Below are positions 38,893-47,953 of a DNA stretch of 51,349 nt, piece by piece. Within the stretch, counting starts at the first letter, position 1. Every line of letters starts with the position of its first letter. The stretch is from an uncultured Acidimicrobiales bacterium. GTDB lineage: Bacteria > Actinomycetota > Acidimicrobiia > Acidimicrobiales > SZUA-35. Location: NCBI GenBank assembly GCA_937930695.1, contig CALHCB010000004.1:1-51349 (forward strand), written 5' to 3'. Made by a program: the position numbers and the translations under genes. The notes under the pieces are model-generated. The model was not told where the DNA came from, ran no database searches, and worked only from the letters and a program-made list of their open reading frames with translations.

Positions 38893-41295
38893 TCAACCAG
38901 GTCCTTGGAAGATGGCGTTCGCGTCGTGCAGCGCTGTGACTTCTGATGAAGTGAAGCCAAGTTGTTCGATGAGCACGTCGTCGGTGTGCTGCCCGAGACA
39001 TGGCGCTGGTCGCCGCAGTCCATTGGGGCCCTCGGTCAGCGTCCAGGGAATCCCTGGAACGACACGCGCCCCGGTAACCGGATGATCGGGACGAGACAAC
39101 ATCCCGATCGCGTCCAATTGTGGATCACCGTTCCAGAGGTCACCGGGAGACAGCGATGGGAATGCCGGAACCCCGACTGCTTGCAACATGTTCGCCGTCT
39201 CCCATCGATCTTGTGTCGAGGTCCACGACGCAATCCGCTCATCGAGAGCAGCCTCGTTCTGCTTCCGATCTGCTGCGGTTGTGAAGCGCTCATCGATATC
39301 GAGGTCATCGCCGATGAGTCGGCCGAGCGCATACCACTGGTCATCGTTGGTGCACGCGATCGTCACCCAACGGTCCTCGCCGTCCGCTGGGTAGCAGCTG
39401 TGGGGTGCCCATTGCGCGTCATGATTCCCAGCCCGCTCTGGGTTGGACCCTTGCGCGAGATAGGCCATCCACGGCTCTCCGATCGTCGTTGCGACGGCTT
39501 CGACCATGGCAATGTCGATCGTGGCGGCCACTCCGGTTCGACGCCGGGCAGCGAGGGCTGCGACCACAGACCATGCTGCACCAAGGCCAGATCCCGGATC
39601 GCCGATGGCAACTCCCGTCTCAACGGGAGGACCTCCCGCGTAGCCGGTGGCGGCATACAGACCCGCGAGTGACCCGCCCGCTGGCCCGTAGGCCATGTAG
39701 GACGCGTTCGGCCCGGTCTGCCCGTAACCACTGATCGACGCCACAATCACGTCCGGGTTGATCGAGCGCAGCCATTCGATGCCGAAGCCCAACTTGTCGA
39801 GCGTCCCGACGCCGAAGTTGTCGATGACCACATCCGCCTTCGCGACCATCCGGCGGACGACCTCAAGAGCATCGGCGTGGCCAAGATCAACGCCAATGCT
39901 TTGCTTGTCGGCGTTGTAGATCTGGAAGCCGCCCGAGGTGTCGTGGCCCGGCGTCACTCCGTCCGGATGAAACGGCATGCGGCGAAACATGCACGAACGT
40001 TCTGGCCACTCGAGCTTGATGACTTCTGCTCCGAGATGGGCCAGATATTCGGTACAGAACGGGCCAGCCCACACCCATGTGAAGTCACAAACCGTCACTC
40101 CCTCCAGCGGTCGTGCGCTGGTCGTCGGTGCTGACATGCGATTGATCGTCTCGGGAGCGTTCGCCGCCGCGGCGTCGAACCAACCTTGTCCATTGGCCGA
40201 TCCGAGTTCGGGTGCTGCGGTCCGCAGCCCCCACCAAGGCTGATCGAACTTGGCTGGTGGTCCTGGTTGTTTGATCCCGTCGGGCGACGTTGCAAAGAAG
40301 CCCCGCGCCGCAAGATGCTGGTTGGCCTCGAGCTGCTCCATGGTGTTGACCGGAGTTATACAGATTCTCGCTTCCTGGGCTCGCACGGCGAGATCGTCAA
40401 CCTTTTGGGTCGCCATCCACCCACCGAGAAACTCATCGACGACGGCGTAGTTCGTTCGTCGAGCGTCAGATGTCGCGACGTCCTCCCGGAGTGCCCATTC
40501 CGGTCGACCCATCAGCTCAACCAGGGATTCCCACTGACGCTGTTCAGGACAGATGATCTCGACCATGCCGTCACTGCATTCAAAGATGCCCCACGGCGAG
40601 ACGGTCTTGGCGGCCAGTCGGGAGACGTCGCCGCCGACAAAGCTCACAACCGCAGGCGCAAACTCGGTCATCTTCGCTGCGGCTGCGAACATCGAGAAGT
40701 CGATGTGCTCGCCGAGCCCAGTGTGCGCTGCTCGGTCGACCGCTGCCAGAGACACCGCTGCTGCCGCAGTCGCCACGTTGATCGTGGCGTGATGTCCCAC
40801 GGATTTGATGGGCGGAAGCTCGGCATCGGTGGCGCCGCTCGGCGAAAGAAATCCCCAGGCGGATCCATGAATCAACGAGAGTTCTTCGGCCGCATACTCC
40901 GCATACGGCCCCGCTGACCCAAACGGGCTGATTCGGCAGACAACGGCATGCCCAGGACGCTGAGCGAGCAATTCGGAGATATCACCCGACTCTCGGCCGC
41001 AAAGAACGAGATCCACCTCCGGCAGCAGTCTCGTGAGGTGGCCGCCGTGCCCTATCTCACTGCCCGGACGGCCAGCGTCGCGAATCTCGGGGTCCCACAA
41101 GACGGAACGCTTGTTTGTGTTGAGCCACCGGTGCAGGTCATGGGGTCGATGACGTACCAGATCATGTTCCGACTCGGCCCGCACGACGTCGGCGCCCATG
41201 TCGGCGAAGAGCTTTGCCGCCCAGGCAACACCGATCGCGACGGCCGAGCTTTGGATATCGGGAAGTTCGAGGATGCGTAGTCCGTTGAGGCTCAT
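38893..41295 (-). CDS. Tandem (double) type III CoA-transferase
   Basis: An 800-residue fusion of two CaiB/BaiF domains (about 1-380 and 395-800). The halves are diverged. In the family the catalytic Asp ends a VDVSxxD-like strand; domain 1 has IDFSMFA (A204) and domain 2 has IDIAMVE (E599). So domain 1 probably cannot form the aspartyl-CoA intermediate, and domain 2 may use glutamate. Normal family III enzymes are interlaced dimers, and a fusion could fold as an intramolecular dimer. It is last in the operon that starts with the kinase-like gene at 43873 and begins nine bases after the DUF7065/7064 stop. Confidence 0.9.
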   Translation of the reverse strand: MSLNGLRILELPDIQSSAVAIGVAWAAKLFADMGADVVRAESEHDLVRHRPHDLHRWLNTNKRSVLWDPEIRDAGRPGSEIGHGGHLTRLLPEVDLVLCGRESGDISELLAQRPGHAVVCRISPFGSAGPYAEYAAEELSLIHGSAWGFLSPSGATDAELPPIKSVGHHATINVATAAAAVSLAAVDRAAHTGLGEHIDFSMFAAAAKMTEFAPAVVSFVGGDVSRLAAKTVSPWGIFECSDGMVEIICPEQRQWESLVELMGRPEWALREDVATSDARRTNYAVVDEFLGGWMATQKVDDLAVRAQEARICITPVNTMEQLEANQHLAARGFFATSPDGIKQPGPPAKFDQPWWGLRTAAPELGSANGQGWFDAAAANAPETINRMSAPTTSARPLEGVTVCDFTWVWAGPFCTEYLAHLGAEVIKLEWPERSCMFRRMPFHPDGVTPGHDTSGGFQIYNADKQSIGVDLGHADALEVVRRMVAKADVVIDNFGVGTLDKLGFGIEWLRSINPDVIVASISGYGQTGPNASYMAYGPAGGSLAGLYAATGYAGGPPVETGVAIGDPGSGLGAAWSVVAALAARRRTGVAATIDIAMVEAVATTIGEPWMAYLAQGSNPERAGNHDAQWAPHSCYPADGEDRWVTIACTNDDQWYALGRLIGDDLDIDERFTTAADRKQNEAALDERIASWTSTQDRWETANMLQAVGVPAFPSLSPGDLWNGDPQLDAIGMLSRPDHPVTGARVVPGIPWTLTEGPNGLRRPAPCLGQHTDDVLIEQLGFTSSEVTALHDANAIFQGPG

Positions 41296-41304
41296 GGCGT
41301 CGAC

Positions 41305-42447
41305 TTAGAGAAAGGCCCAGCCGGGCCGACCTGCGGCGCAGGCTTCATACGCAACCGGATCGATCGGCTGGTAGAAGCCGGTGGCGACCTCACCGTTGCA
41401 CGTCACGCGACACAAGTGTTCATCCAGGCCAGCAAGTCGTCCCCGCACCTCAGCCTGGTTCACATCGTAGGTCTCGCCTTCAATGAGATCTGGGCCGTCA
41501 TAGCCACCTTGATGAATGTCTTTATCTGGCGTACCTCCGTACATGCCACATCGGAGATACGCAGTTTGATTGCCGATTCGTTCGTAATGGACTTGCTTGA
41601 CCTCACCAGTGTCGAGCGGATAGTCGACGATTCCCTCGATGAAGATGTTGGTGTCGGGTTCGAACCGAAGGCGGCGGGTCGGCTTGTTCACCTTGCCCGA
41701 ACCTTTGCGGGCGTCGCCGAACGGGTAGAAGACACGGTCACCCCAAAGGGTCCAACTTCCAAACGCGGCGAAGCCATTGCCCGAGGTTCCTACGTGAAGC
41801 CGACCGCCAAGTGACATTGGCGGACCACCCACTCCTCTGCCGACTCCCCAGTGTCGGTCCCGTGTGCCGAAGCTCCCCGCAGGAAAGGACACGCGGGTTC
41901 CCCCCACATCGACCCAACCTTGGACGACACCAAAGCTTTCAAACCCGGTGGTGACATCTCCCCGTCGGCCAGGTGGCGTTCCGGTGGCGGAGTTGGATAG
42001 CGGTTCGCGGAACGTCTGCCGAGTGGTGTCGACGAAGTCGAGGTCGAAACTGATCCCCCATTCGTTCGGCTCCAACTCGAACTTCCAGCGACGCATGCCC
42101 TGCACGATTTGCGGTCGAATCGGGCCAATCTGGAGGTCACTTCGGTCCACTCCGAGCCGACGAAACCCTCGGACTGTGGTGTGCTGGCCTTTGTGATTCA
42201 CGATCGCATAGGCCTCGGCTCGATCGAGGTTGGGATAGAAGCTGCCACCGAGGGCGACCATGGTGTCGCCTGTGGGATCGTGACTGAGCATCCAATACCG
42301 TTCGTAGGCGCGAGGATCACCCGTTGCCATTACCCGGATCGGATCCGGTGTCTGATGGATCATGTAGTCATCGAGCGGCGAGAGCGGAAACTGCTCCGCA
42401 AAGTACTCGTCGCTCACACGAAGATCAGGAATGTTCGGGTCGGTCAT
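41305..42447 (-). CDS. DUF7065/DUF7064-type protein
   Basis: A 380-residue protein of an actinobacterial family with a beta-rich, lipocalin-like two-domain layout. Recognisable segments are RYWMLSHDPTGDTMVALGG, YPNLDRAEAYAIVNHKGQHT, GWVDVGG and FGTRDRHWGVGRGVG (about 205-220). The last is the most conserved signature. Members occur with fatty-acid and steroid degradation genes, but the function is not established. The ATG at 42447 overlaps the upstream stop (TGATG). It is translationally linked to the 143-residue protein and followed by the double CoA-transferase. Confidence 0.78.
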   Translation of the reverse strand: MTDPNIPDLRVSDEYFAEQFPLSPLDDYMIHQTPDPIRVMATGDPRAYERYWMLSHDPTGDTMVALGGSFYPNLDRAEAYAIVNHKGQHTTVRGFRRLGVDRSDLQIGPIRPQIVQGMRRWKFELEPNEWGISFDLDFVDTTRQTFREPLSNSATGTPPGRRGDVTTGFESFGVVQGWVDVGGTRVSFPAGSFGTRDRHWGVGRGVGGPPMSLGGRLHVGTSGNGFAAFGSWTLWGDRVFYPFGDARKGSGKVNKPTRRLRFEPDTNIFIEGIVDYPLDTGEVKQVHYERIGNQTAYLRCGMYGGTPDKDIHQGGYDGPDLIEGETYDVNQAEVRGRLAGLDEHLCRVTCNGEVATGFYQPIDPVAYEACAAGRPGWAFL

Positions 42448-42878
42448 CAATCATCCTCGGTGGGATAGCGGGGTTGCTTGTTCAACGCGGGGTTGGCATC
42501 GACACGGTGGCGAAGATGTTGCTGGATTCGAGCTCTTGACTCCAGCCCTCGTTCGTCCTTGGGAAGTGAGCGGAGCGCAGCTGCGAGCAATCCACGCAGC
42601 TCGACGTTTCGCTCGACCGGGTCATCGGCGAGCTGGTCTAGTTCACCGGTTGAAGTGCGAAGCGCAGCGACATCGAGCGTGACCAAGATTTCAGCACTGG
42701 CTTCGTTGTCCCAGCAAAGGAACTCGTGCCGGCTATCTGCGCCACCCGCGAGCCGTCGAGTTTGTTTGACCGCATCTGCGAGCGCCTGACGCGATGCCTC
42801 GCTCAGCCCTTCGTCCTCGACCACATCGTCGAGAAGTCGAGCGATTCCGAGCAGATGCTCGGCGATGGTGGGTCGCAT
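42447..42878 (-). CDS. Conserved-type protein of unknown function next to a kinase-like gene
   Basis: A 143-residue, mostly helical, cytoplasmic protein starting MRPTIAEHLLGIARLLDDVV, with HEFLCWDNEAS near the middle and an Arg-rich C-terminus. It resembles small proteins that accompany acyl-CoA-pathway phosphotransferases in actinobacteria (recalled, not searched). Both ends overlap the neighbours as TGATG, so it is made together with the kinase-like protein. Confidence 0.7.
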   Translation of the reverse strand: MRPTIAEHLLGIARLLDDVVEDEGLSEASRQALADAVKQTRRLAGGADSRHEFLCWDNEASAEILVTLDVAALRTSTGELDQLADDPVERNVELRGLLAAALRSLPKDERGLESRARIQQHLRHRVDANPALNKQPRYPTEDD

Positions 42879-43873
42879 CAACTCACCCTGCCAAGCAACT
42901 CTCGCAGCACGGCACCCGAGGGTTGATACGGCTCATCGATTCTTCCCTCGACATAGGCTCGCAGGCCGCTTATCTGCATCACTGCAGTTTTGAAGGTTGC
43001 GAAGACATTCCACCACGAGACCGAGTCTCGGTCGACCGTGAGCCCTGTTGCCTTCTCATAGTGAGCGAACAGGTCCTCCGCCTCCCAGGCTTCATCGATC
43101 AGATGTTCGCCGCGTCGCAGCGGTTGGGTAACCCACCCGAGATCCTCGTGCCGGTCTCCGAGATGAGCTAGTTCCCAGTCGAGCAGCGCGGTGACGCCAT
43201 CATTCTCGTCAAGCAGGATGTTGCCCGGCTTGAAGTCTGCATGCACGAGCACCGTTTGATCATTCTGCGGAGCATGGGTTCGCAACCACTGACCCGCCAA
43301 CGTCAGCTCGGGCCAGGGCTCGAGCTGGTCGCTCGCGAGAATGGACTCCCACCGATCAAGCTCATGGAGGGCTGCGCCCGACCCCGGGTCGCCAAACAAG
43401 GTTCCGAGGACGGTGTCGTCCCATTCCACTCTGTGCACGCTGCCCAGAAGCTCGCCGAAGCGCTTTCCCAACGCGACTCGATCCGCCAGCGGGCGCTCGC
43501 CGTTGATGCAGTAGTACTCACAGGTGCCGGCTGATCGTGACATCACGAGCGACGGCTTCGAGAGCTCGGTGCCTGTCTCGTCCAACCAACGGGCCCGAGG
43601 GGCCAGGACGTTCGAACCCTCGAGTGCTTGGAGCACAGCGAACTCTGTCGCTCGCTCGGTGTCGATCAATCCGCCTTCGGGATCTTGTCGCACAATCAGC
43701 GGCTCGGTTTGACGTTGCCCTCTGTCGGTCCACGCCAGATCGAACAACCAGTTCTCCCGCGACCGACCGGTCGTGACACGCTGGACACCCGAGACAACCG
43801 GTTGTGCGTCGGGGCCCAGTCGAGCTGTGACGAAACGTTCAAGCGCTTCGTGAATGGGGACGACGTCGCTCAT
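42878..43873 (-). CDS. Aminoglycoside-phosphotransferase-fold kinase-like protein
   Basis: A 331-residue protein of the APH/choline-kinase fold. The catalytic loop is VLVHADFKPGNILLDEN (about 205-221) and the metal-binding LLDWELAHLGDRHEDLGW follows (about 226-243). In actinobacteria and animals related enzymes are linked to acyl-CoA dehydrogenases (ACAD10/11 type), phosphorylating 4-hydroxyacyl-CoA; that role would fit here but is inferred. The ATG at 43873 is chosen because the upstream extension is Arg/Ser-rich and unlike the family. First gene of a four-gene operon. Confidence 0.88.
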   Translation of the reverse strand: MSDVVPIHEALERFVTARLGPDAQPVVSGVQRVTTGRSRENWLFDLAWTDRGQRQTEPLIVRQDPEGGLIDTERATEFAVLQALEGSNVLAPRARWLDETGTELSKPSLVMSRSAGTCEYYCINGERPLADRVALGKRFGELLGSVHRVEWDDTVLGTLFGDPGSGAALHELDRWESILASDQLEPWPELTLAGQWLRTHAPQNDQTVLVHADFKPGNILLDENDGVTALLDWELAHLGDRHEDLGWVTQPLRRGEHLIDEAWEAEDLFAHYEKATGLTVDRDSVSWWNVFATFKTAVMQISGLRAYVEGRIDEPYQPSGAVLRELLGRVS

Positions 43874-44234
43874 TTGCCAATGAAACCGAGATGAGCCGAC
43901 AACGCCGCTGGCAAAACGCTCCTCTTCACTTCGAGCATGCCTGCGCCAGGCTGAGCTTCTCGGCGGTCTACAGCCATCGGCGCACCGTAGCCCGCTCACT
44001 CAGCCAGTTCGTAAACACACCGTCCAGCCGTCGCCCGGGTTCCTCCATCGGGCGACACGTCAGTCGCCGATCTCCGCCACCGGGCTCAGTCAACGCGAGG
44101 TCAGCCGCGGGTTCGTTCACATTGTGATAGTCCACATCTCATGACCACGCCGGGGCGATTCACGGCTCCTTCAACTAACGCCCGAACGACGCACCAAGTA
44201 ACGTCCCGGATCGAAACCAACAGGGGGTGTTCGG
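43874..44234. other. 361-bp divergent intergenic region
   Basis: No convincing gene in either strand. It holds an exact 8-bp hairpin, GTCGCCCG (44030-44037) with CGGGCGAC (44049-44056), and an 11-bp palindrome, TCACA-T-TGTGA (44117-44127). A CAGGGGGTG ribosome site precedes the CoA-transferase ATG at 44235. The hairpin has no T run, and its role is unclear; the palindrome could be an operator for the rightward gene. Confidence 0.5.
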
Positions 44235-45452
44235 ATGGAGAAGCAGACCGGAGCGCAACAAGGCGGTCCGCTGACCGGAATCCGAGTCATCGACTTGTCT
44301 GCGGTGGTTTCTGGTCCCTTCGGGACTTCGATGTTGGCCGACCAGGGCGCCGATGTCATCTCGATCGAGCAAGCCCATGCGCCCGACATCGTTCGCCAGT
44401 CGGGTGCCCTCGTCGACTCGGCCCAAGGCGTGAGTGCCATGTGGGCGGCGCTTAATCGCAACAAGCGGTCCGTTGCTCTGAATCTGAAGGACGAGCGAGG
44501 CAAGGAGCTGATTCTGGCGCTGATCCGCGACGCCGATGTCGTGGTCCAGAACTTCCGACCGGGCGCGATGGAGCGCCTCGGTCTGGGATGGGACGTGCTG
44601 CATGCTCTCAATCCCGACCTGGTGATGTGCTCGGTCAGCGGCTTCGGGAGCGACGGGCCCTACTCCCACCGCCCGGCATTCGACGCGATTGTGCAATCGG
44701 TTTCCGGCTTTCCGATGGTGCAGATCGATGATGATGGCGATCCGAAACTCATGGCCACCATCGTCTGCGACAAGGTCACGTCGCTGAACGTCGCACAATC
44801 CATCTGCGCCGCGCTGGTCGCACGGTCGCTCGGCCACGGTGGGCAACATGTCGAGGTCGCCATGGTCGATGCAAGCATTCATTTCCTGTGGCCGGATGCA
44901 CTGTGGAACCACACCTATGTCGACCACCAGACAGACACGCCCGACTTGTCGAAGGTCTGCAGCCTGTTTCGGACCGCCGACGGCTGGGCCATGATCTACC
45001 CGCTCGGAACCGATGCCCAGTGGCAGTCGTTGTGTCGAGCCCTCGATCGTCCCGACTTGGCCACAGATACGCGATTTGCCGACCTTCACGGACGCATCAC
45101 CCACGGAGCGGAGATCAACACCGAACTCGAAAAGGAGGCGGTGAAGTTCACCACCGTTGATCTGGTTCAACTTGTCGAGGAAGCGGATGTTCCGGCGGCG
45201 CCCGTGAATACCCGAGACCAAATGATCGCCGACCCTCACGTCCAATACCGAGACATCGTCCAGGAGAGCCTGCACCCGACCGCCGGGAGGATTCGCTCGG
45301 CCCGGTCGCCCGCGTTGTTCTCCAAGACGGCGTCCACCCACACTCGGCACGCTCCCCTCTTCGGCGAGCACACCGACGCAGTCTTGACCGAGCTGCTCCA
45401 GGTGTCCTCCGACGAATTGTCGACCTTGCGCTCCGAAGGTGTCATCGCCTAG
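44235..45452 (+). CDS. Type III CoA-transferase (CaiB/BaiF family)
   Basis: A complete 405-residue family III CoA-transferase. The catalytic aspartate is D212 in HVEVAMVD, with DLSAVVSGPFGTSMLADQGA at the start and NFRPGAMERLGLGW near 106-119. It is a close paralogue of the protein at 19329-20411 by shared unusual segments (SVSGFGSDGPYS, LWPDALWNHTY). Acts in the cytoplasm to activate a carboxylic acid using a donor acyl-CoA. It stands alone with its own upstream region and precedes the amidohydrolase by 103 bp. Confidence 0.94.
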   Translation: MEKQTGAQQGGPLTGIRVIDLSAVVSGPFGTSMLADQGADVISIEQAHAPDIVRQSGALVDSAQGVSAMWAALNRNKRSVALNLKDERGKELILALIRDADVVVQNFRPGAMERLGLGWDVLHALNPDLVMCSVSGFGSDGPYSHRPAFDAIVQSVSGFPMVQIDDDGDPKLMATIVCDKVTSLNVAQSICAALVARSLGHGGQHVEVAMVDASIHFLWPDALWNHTYVDHQTDTPDLSKVCSLFRTADGWAMIYPLGTDAQWQSLCRALDRPDLATDTRFADLHGRITHGAEINTELEKEAVKFTTVDLVQLVEEADVPAAPVNTRDQMIADPHVQYRDIVQESLHPTAGRIRSARSPALFSKTASTHTRHAPLFGEHTDAVLTELLQVSSDELSTLRSEGVIA

Positions 45453-45543
45453 CGACGATGGGCGGGCCACTCGCTGCGATTCGGCAGTGCCCCATCAAGA
45501 TGCCCCTCCGACTCGGAGCTAGTTGCCGACCTCTCGGACTGAG

Positions 45544-45549
45544 TAGCGT
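45544..45549 (+). promoter_or_regulatory. -10 box of a leaderless promoter
   Basis: TAGCGT fits the actinobacterial TAnnnT box and lies six bases before the ATG at 45556, so the transcript would start at the start codon. The -35 region (TTGCCG at 45523-45528, 15 bp away) is weak. Confidence 0.45.
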
Positions 45550-45555
45550 TGTCTC

Positions 45556-47268
45556 ATGCATGACTTGATCATCACCGGGGGCACAGTTGTCGATGGCACA
45601 GGGGCGCCCGGTCAACGAGCCGATGTCGCCGTGTCCGATGGCATCATCACCGAAGTCGGCGATCTGTCGGGGCAAAACGCCAGCCAAACCCTGGACGCCG
45701 ACGGCCACATCGTCAGTCCCGGCTTCATCGACGTGCACACCCACATGGATGCTCAGATCGCTTGGGACCCGCTTGGCGAATGCTCATGTTTTCACGGCGT
45801 GACGACTGCAGTGATGGGCAACTGCGGCTTTACCTTGGCCCCGGTCAATAGCAACGAGCGTGAACTCGTGGTCCGCAACCTCGAGCGGGCCGAAGACATC
45901 TCGGCCGACGCCATGGCGGCCGGTATCGAGTGGACGTGGGAGACGTTCCCGGAGTACCTCGACTTCGTCGATGCCACTCCGAAGGGAATCAACTACGCGG
46001 GGTATGTCGGTCACTCTGCGCTCCGGACGTGGGCCATGGGCGAACGCGCCTTTCACGAAGAGGCCAATGCCGAAGACCTCGTCGCCATGACCGCACATGT
46101 CGTGGAATCCATGCGCGCTGGCGCCTTCGGATTCACCACGTCGGTCTCTGCGAACCACGAAACGAGCGACGATCGTCCTGTCGCCAGTCGTTTCGCGTCG
46201 AGAAACGAAATCAATACTCTCGTCGCCGCAATGGGTGCGATGGGGCCAGGCGGCATCTTCGAGCTCGCTCAGCATCCAAACATGCGGTCGTCGGACGAAG
46301 CCGTTCGTGAGGACTACGCCCGTTGGTTGATCGAGCTGTCCGTCGAGACCGGCGTGATGATCACGTGGGGAATGCTTGCGTTCGGCACCGAAGACCACCT
46401 CTGGCGTCCGGTGGTCGACCTCGTCGATCGCATCAACGACGCTGGCGGCCGTGCTTGGGGACAGGCCCACAGCCGACAATTCGGCGCGTTGCTCAGCTTT
46501 CAGACTCGGCTGCCGTTCGATGCGCTCCCGGTCTGGACCGAATTTCGCGCCGGTTCTCTCGAGGAGCAACGGCGAGCAATCGGCGACCCGGCGCTTCGGG
46601 AGAAGCTCATCCATGAAGCCGATCATGGCGAATATGGCCGAGCCATCGGCGCAGAAGCGCGACGACCCGAGTGGGAGTACGTCTATCCAGTCACCGCTGG
46701 CCTGCCGCCGTATCCGACGATCGCGGAGCTTGCCGCTGCGAGTGGTCGATCACCGATGGAGACCTTCCTGGATCTCGCGATCGATTCTGATCTCGACCTC
46801 TTCTTCATGCAGGCGGCGGCCAACCACGACCAAGCGCGAGTCCTGGACTTTCTGCGACATCCATTCGCCATTCCCACGTTCAGCGACAGCGGTGCGCACG
46901 TCAGCCAGATCATGGATTCTTCGATCCAAACACACATGCTCGGCCACTGGGTTCGCAACGAACAAGCCTTCACCGTCGAAGACGCGGTGCATCGCATGAC
47001 CCAGGTTCCAGCGAAAGCTTGGGGATTCGCCAACCGCGGCGTCGTTGCATCTGGCATGGCCGCTGACCTCAACGTGTTCGACATTGAGACGGTTTCGCCA
47101 AACATGCCCGAGCTTGTCTACGACCTTCCTGGCGGAGCTCGCCGGCTTCGCCAAACTGCCAGCGGTATTCGAGCAACCCTCGTCAACGGCGAGGTCATCG
47201 TGGCCGACGCAGAGCCAACTGGAGCACGTCCGGGCCAACTCGTCCGAGGTCCACTCGCCGTGACCTGA
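45556..47268 (+). CDS. Amidohydrolase of the N-acyl-D-amino-acid deacylase type
   Basis: A 570-residue metal-dependent amidohydrolase. The metal motif HTHMDAQ (H61, H63) is followed by GNCGF with C90, the QAHSRQ histidine near 307, and the aspartate in FSDSGAHV near 455. These match D-aminoacylases, where the cysteine bridges zinc. The C-terminal WGFANRGVVASGMAADL is the usual small beta domain. True substrate could be an N-acyl or cyclic amide; many relatives in actinobacteria are unassigned. A similar, truncated protein is encoded at 50170-51349. Confidence 0.91.
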   Translation: MHDLIITGGTVVDGTGAPGQRADVAVSDGIITEVGDLSGQNASQTLDADGHIVSPGFIDVHTHMDAQIAWDPLGECSCFHGVTTAVMGNCGFTLAPVNSNERELVVRNLERAEDISADAMAAGIEWTWETFPEYLDFVDATPKGINYAGYVGHSALRTWAMGERAFHEEANAEDLVAMTAHVVESMRAGAFGFTTSVSANHETSDDRPVASRFASRNEINTLVAAMGAMGPGGIFELAQHPNMRSSDEAVREDYARWLIELSVETGVMITWGMLAFGTEDHLWRPVVDLVDRINDAGGRAWGQAHSRQFGALLSFQTRLPFDALPVWTEFRAGSLEEQRRAIGDPALREKLIHEADHGEYGRAIGAEARRPEWEYVYPVTAGLPPYPTIAELAAASGRSPMETFLDLAIDSDLDLFFMQAAANHDQARVLDFLRHPFAIPTFSDSGAHVSQIMDSSIQTHMLGHWVRNEQAFTVEDAVHRMTQVPAKAWGFANRGVVASGMAADLNVFDIETVSPNMPELVYDLPGGARRLRQTASGIRATLVNGEVIVADAEPTGARPGQLVRGPLAVT

Positions 47269-47305
47269 GACCGCACACGGCTGAATTGGCTACGCTCACC
47301 GGCCT

Positions 47306-47953
47306 ATGACACAACTGGGTTCGTTCGACCCAATTGTGAATGACCTCAGTCTGCGCGGCTACTCAGTATCCGAAGGCTTCTTGAGCACAACACACATTGC
47401 AGCACTCGCCAAACTCGCGCTGACGCGGCAGCGAGAGGGCCATCTCGTGCAGGCTCGGACCGGCAAAATGAAGCCGGAGATCGAGTTGCTCCGGGGTGAT
47501 TCGATCGAGTGGCTGGATGAACACTCAGCCGAGGCATCGGTGATCGACTGCCTGGCGGAGTTTGATGCGTTACGCCGAATCCTGAATCAGCAGCTGTTTA
47601 TGAATCTGCATGAGGTCGAGAGCCACTTTGCGTTCTATCCACCAGGAGCCGTGTACCGAAAGCATCTCGATCGATTTGCGAACGGTCCTCAGCATCGTCA
47701 GCTAAGCCTCGTGCTCTACCTCAATGAGGGTTGGATCAACGCAGATGGCGGAGCGCTCAGGCTGCACCTAGATGGCCCGACAGATGAGCGCCTCGACATC
47801 TCGCCAACCATCGGTCGTCTCGTGTTGTTCGTCTCGTCGCGATTTTGGCATGAGGTCTTACCGACGAACCGGGACCGACTGAGTCTCACTGGTTGGTTCC
47901 GGACCCGTAGCCATCTGTCCCAACCGACAGACGCTGGAACCCCTACCGAATGA
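47306..47953 (+). CDS. 2-oxoglutarate/Fe(II)-dependent oxygenase (prolyl-4-hydroxylase-like)
   Basis: A 215-residue double-stranded-beta-helix oxygenase. The iron triad is H120 and D122 (YRKHLDRF) and H182 (FWHEVLPT), and R191 (DRLSLTGWFR) would bind 2-oxoglutarate. The form resembles SM-20/EGLN-like bacterial hydroxylases that modify proteins or small molecules. It overlaps the convergent LmbE gene by 11 bp, so the two cannot be fully transcribed at once without antisense RNA. Confidence 0.9.
   Translation: MTQLGSFDPIVNDLSLRGYSVSEGFLSTTHIAALAKLALTRQREGHLVQARTGKMKPEIELLRGDSIEWLDEHSAEASVIDCLAEFDALRRILNQQLFMNLHEVESHFAFYPPGAVYRKHLDRFANGPQHRQLSLVLYLNEGWINADGGALRLHLDGPTDERLDISPTIGRLVLFVSSRFWHEVLPTNRDRLSLTGWFRTRSHLSQPTDAGTPTE

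Noticed and set aside
44175..45470. 431-codon minus-strand frame over the CoA-transferase
   Set aside because: Exact antisense shadow of a gene with full family motifs; its sequence has no domain character.
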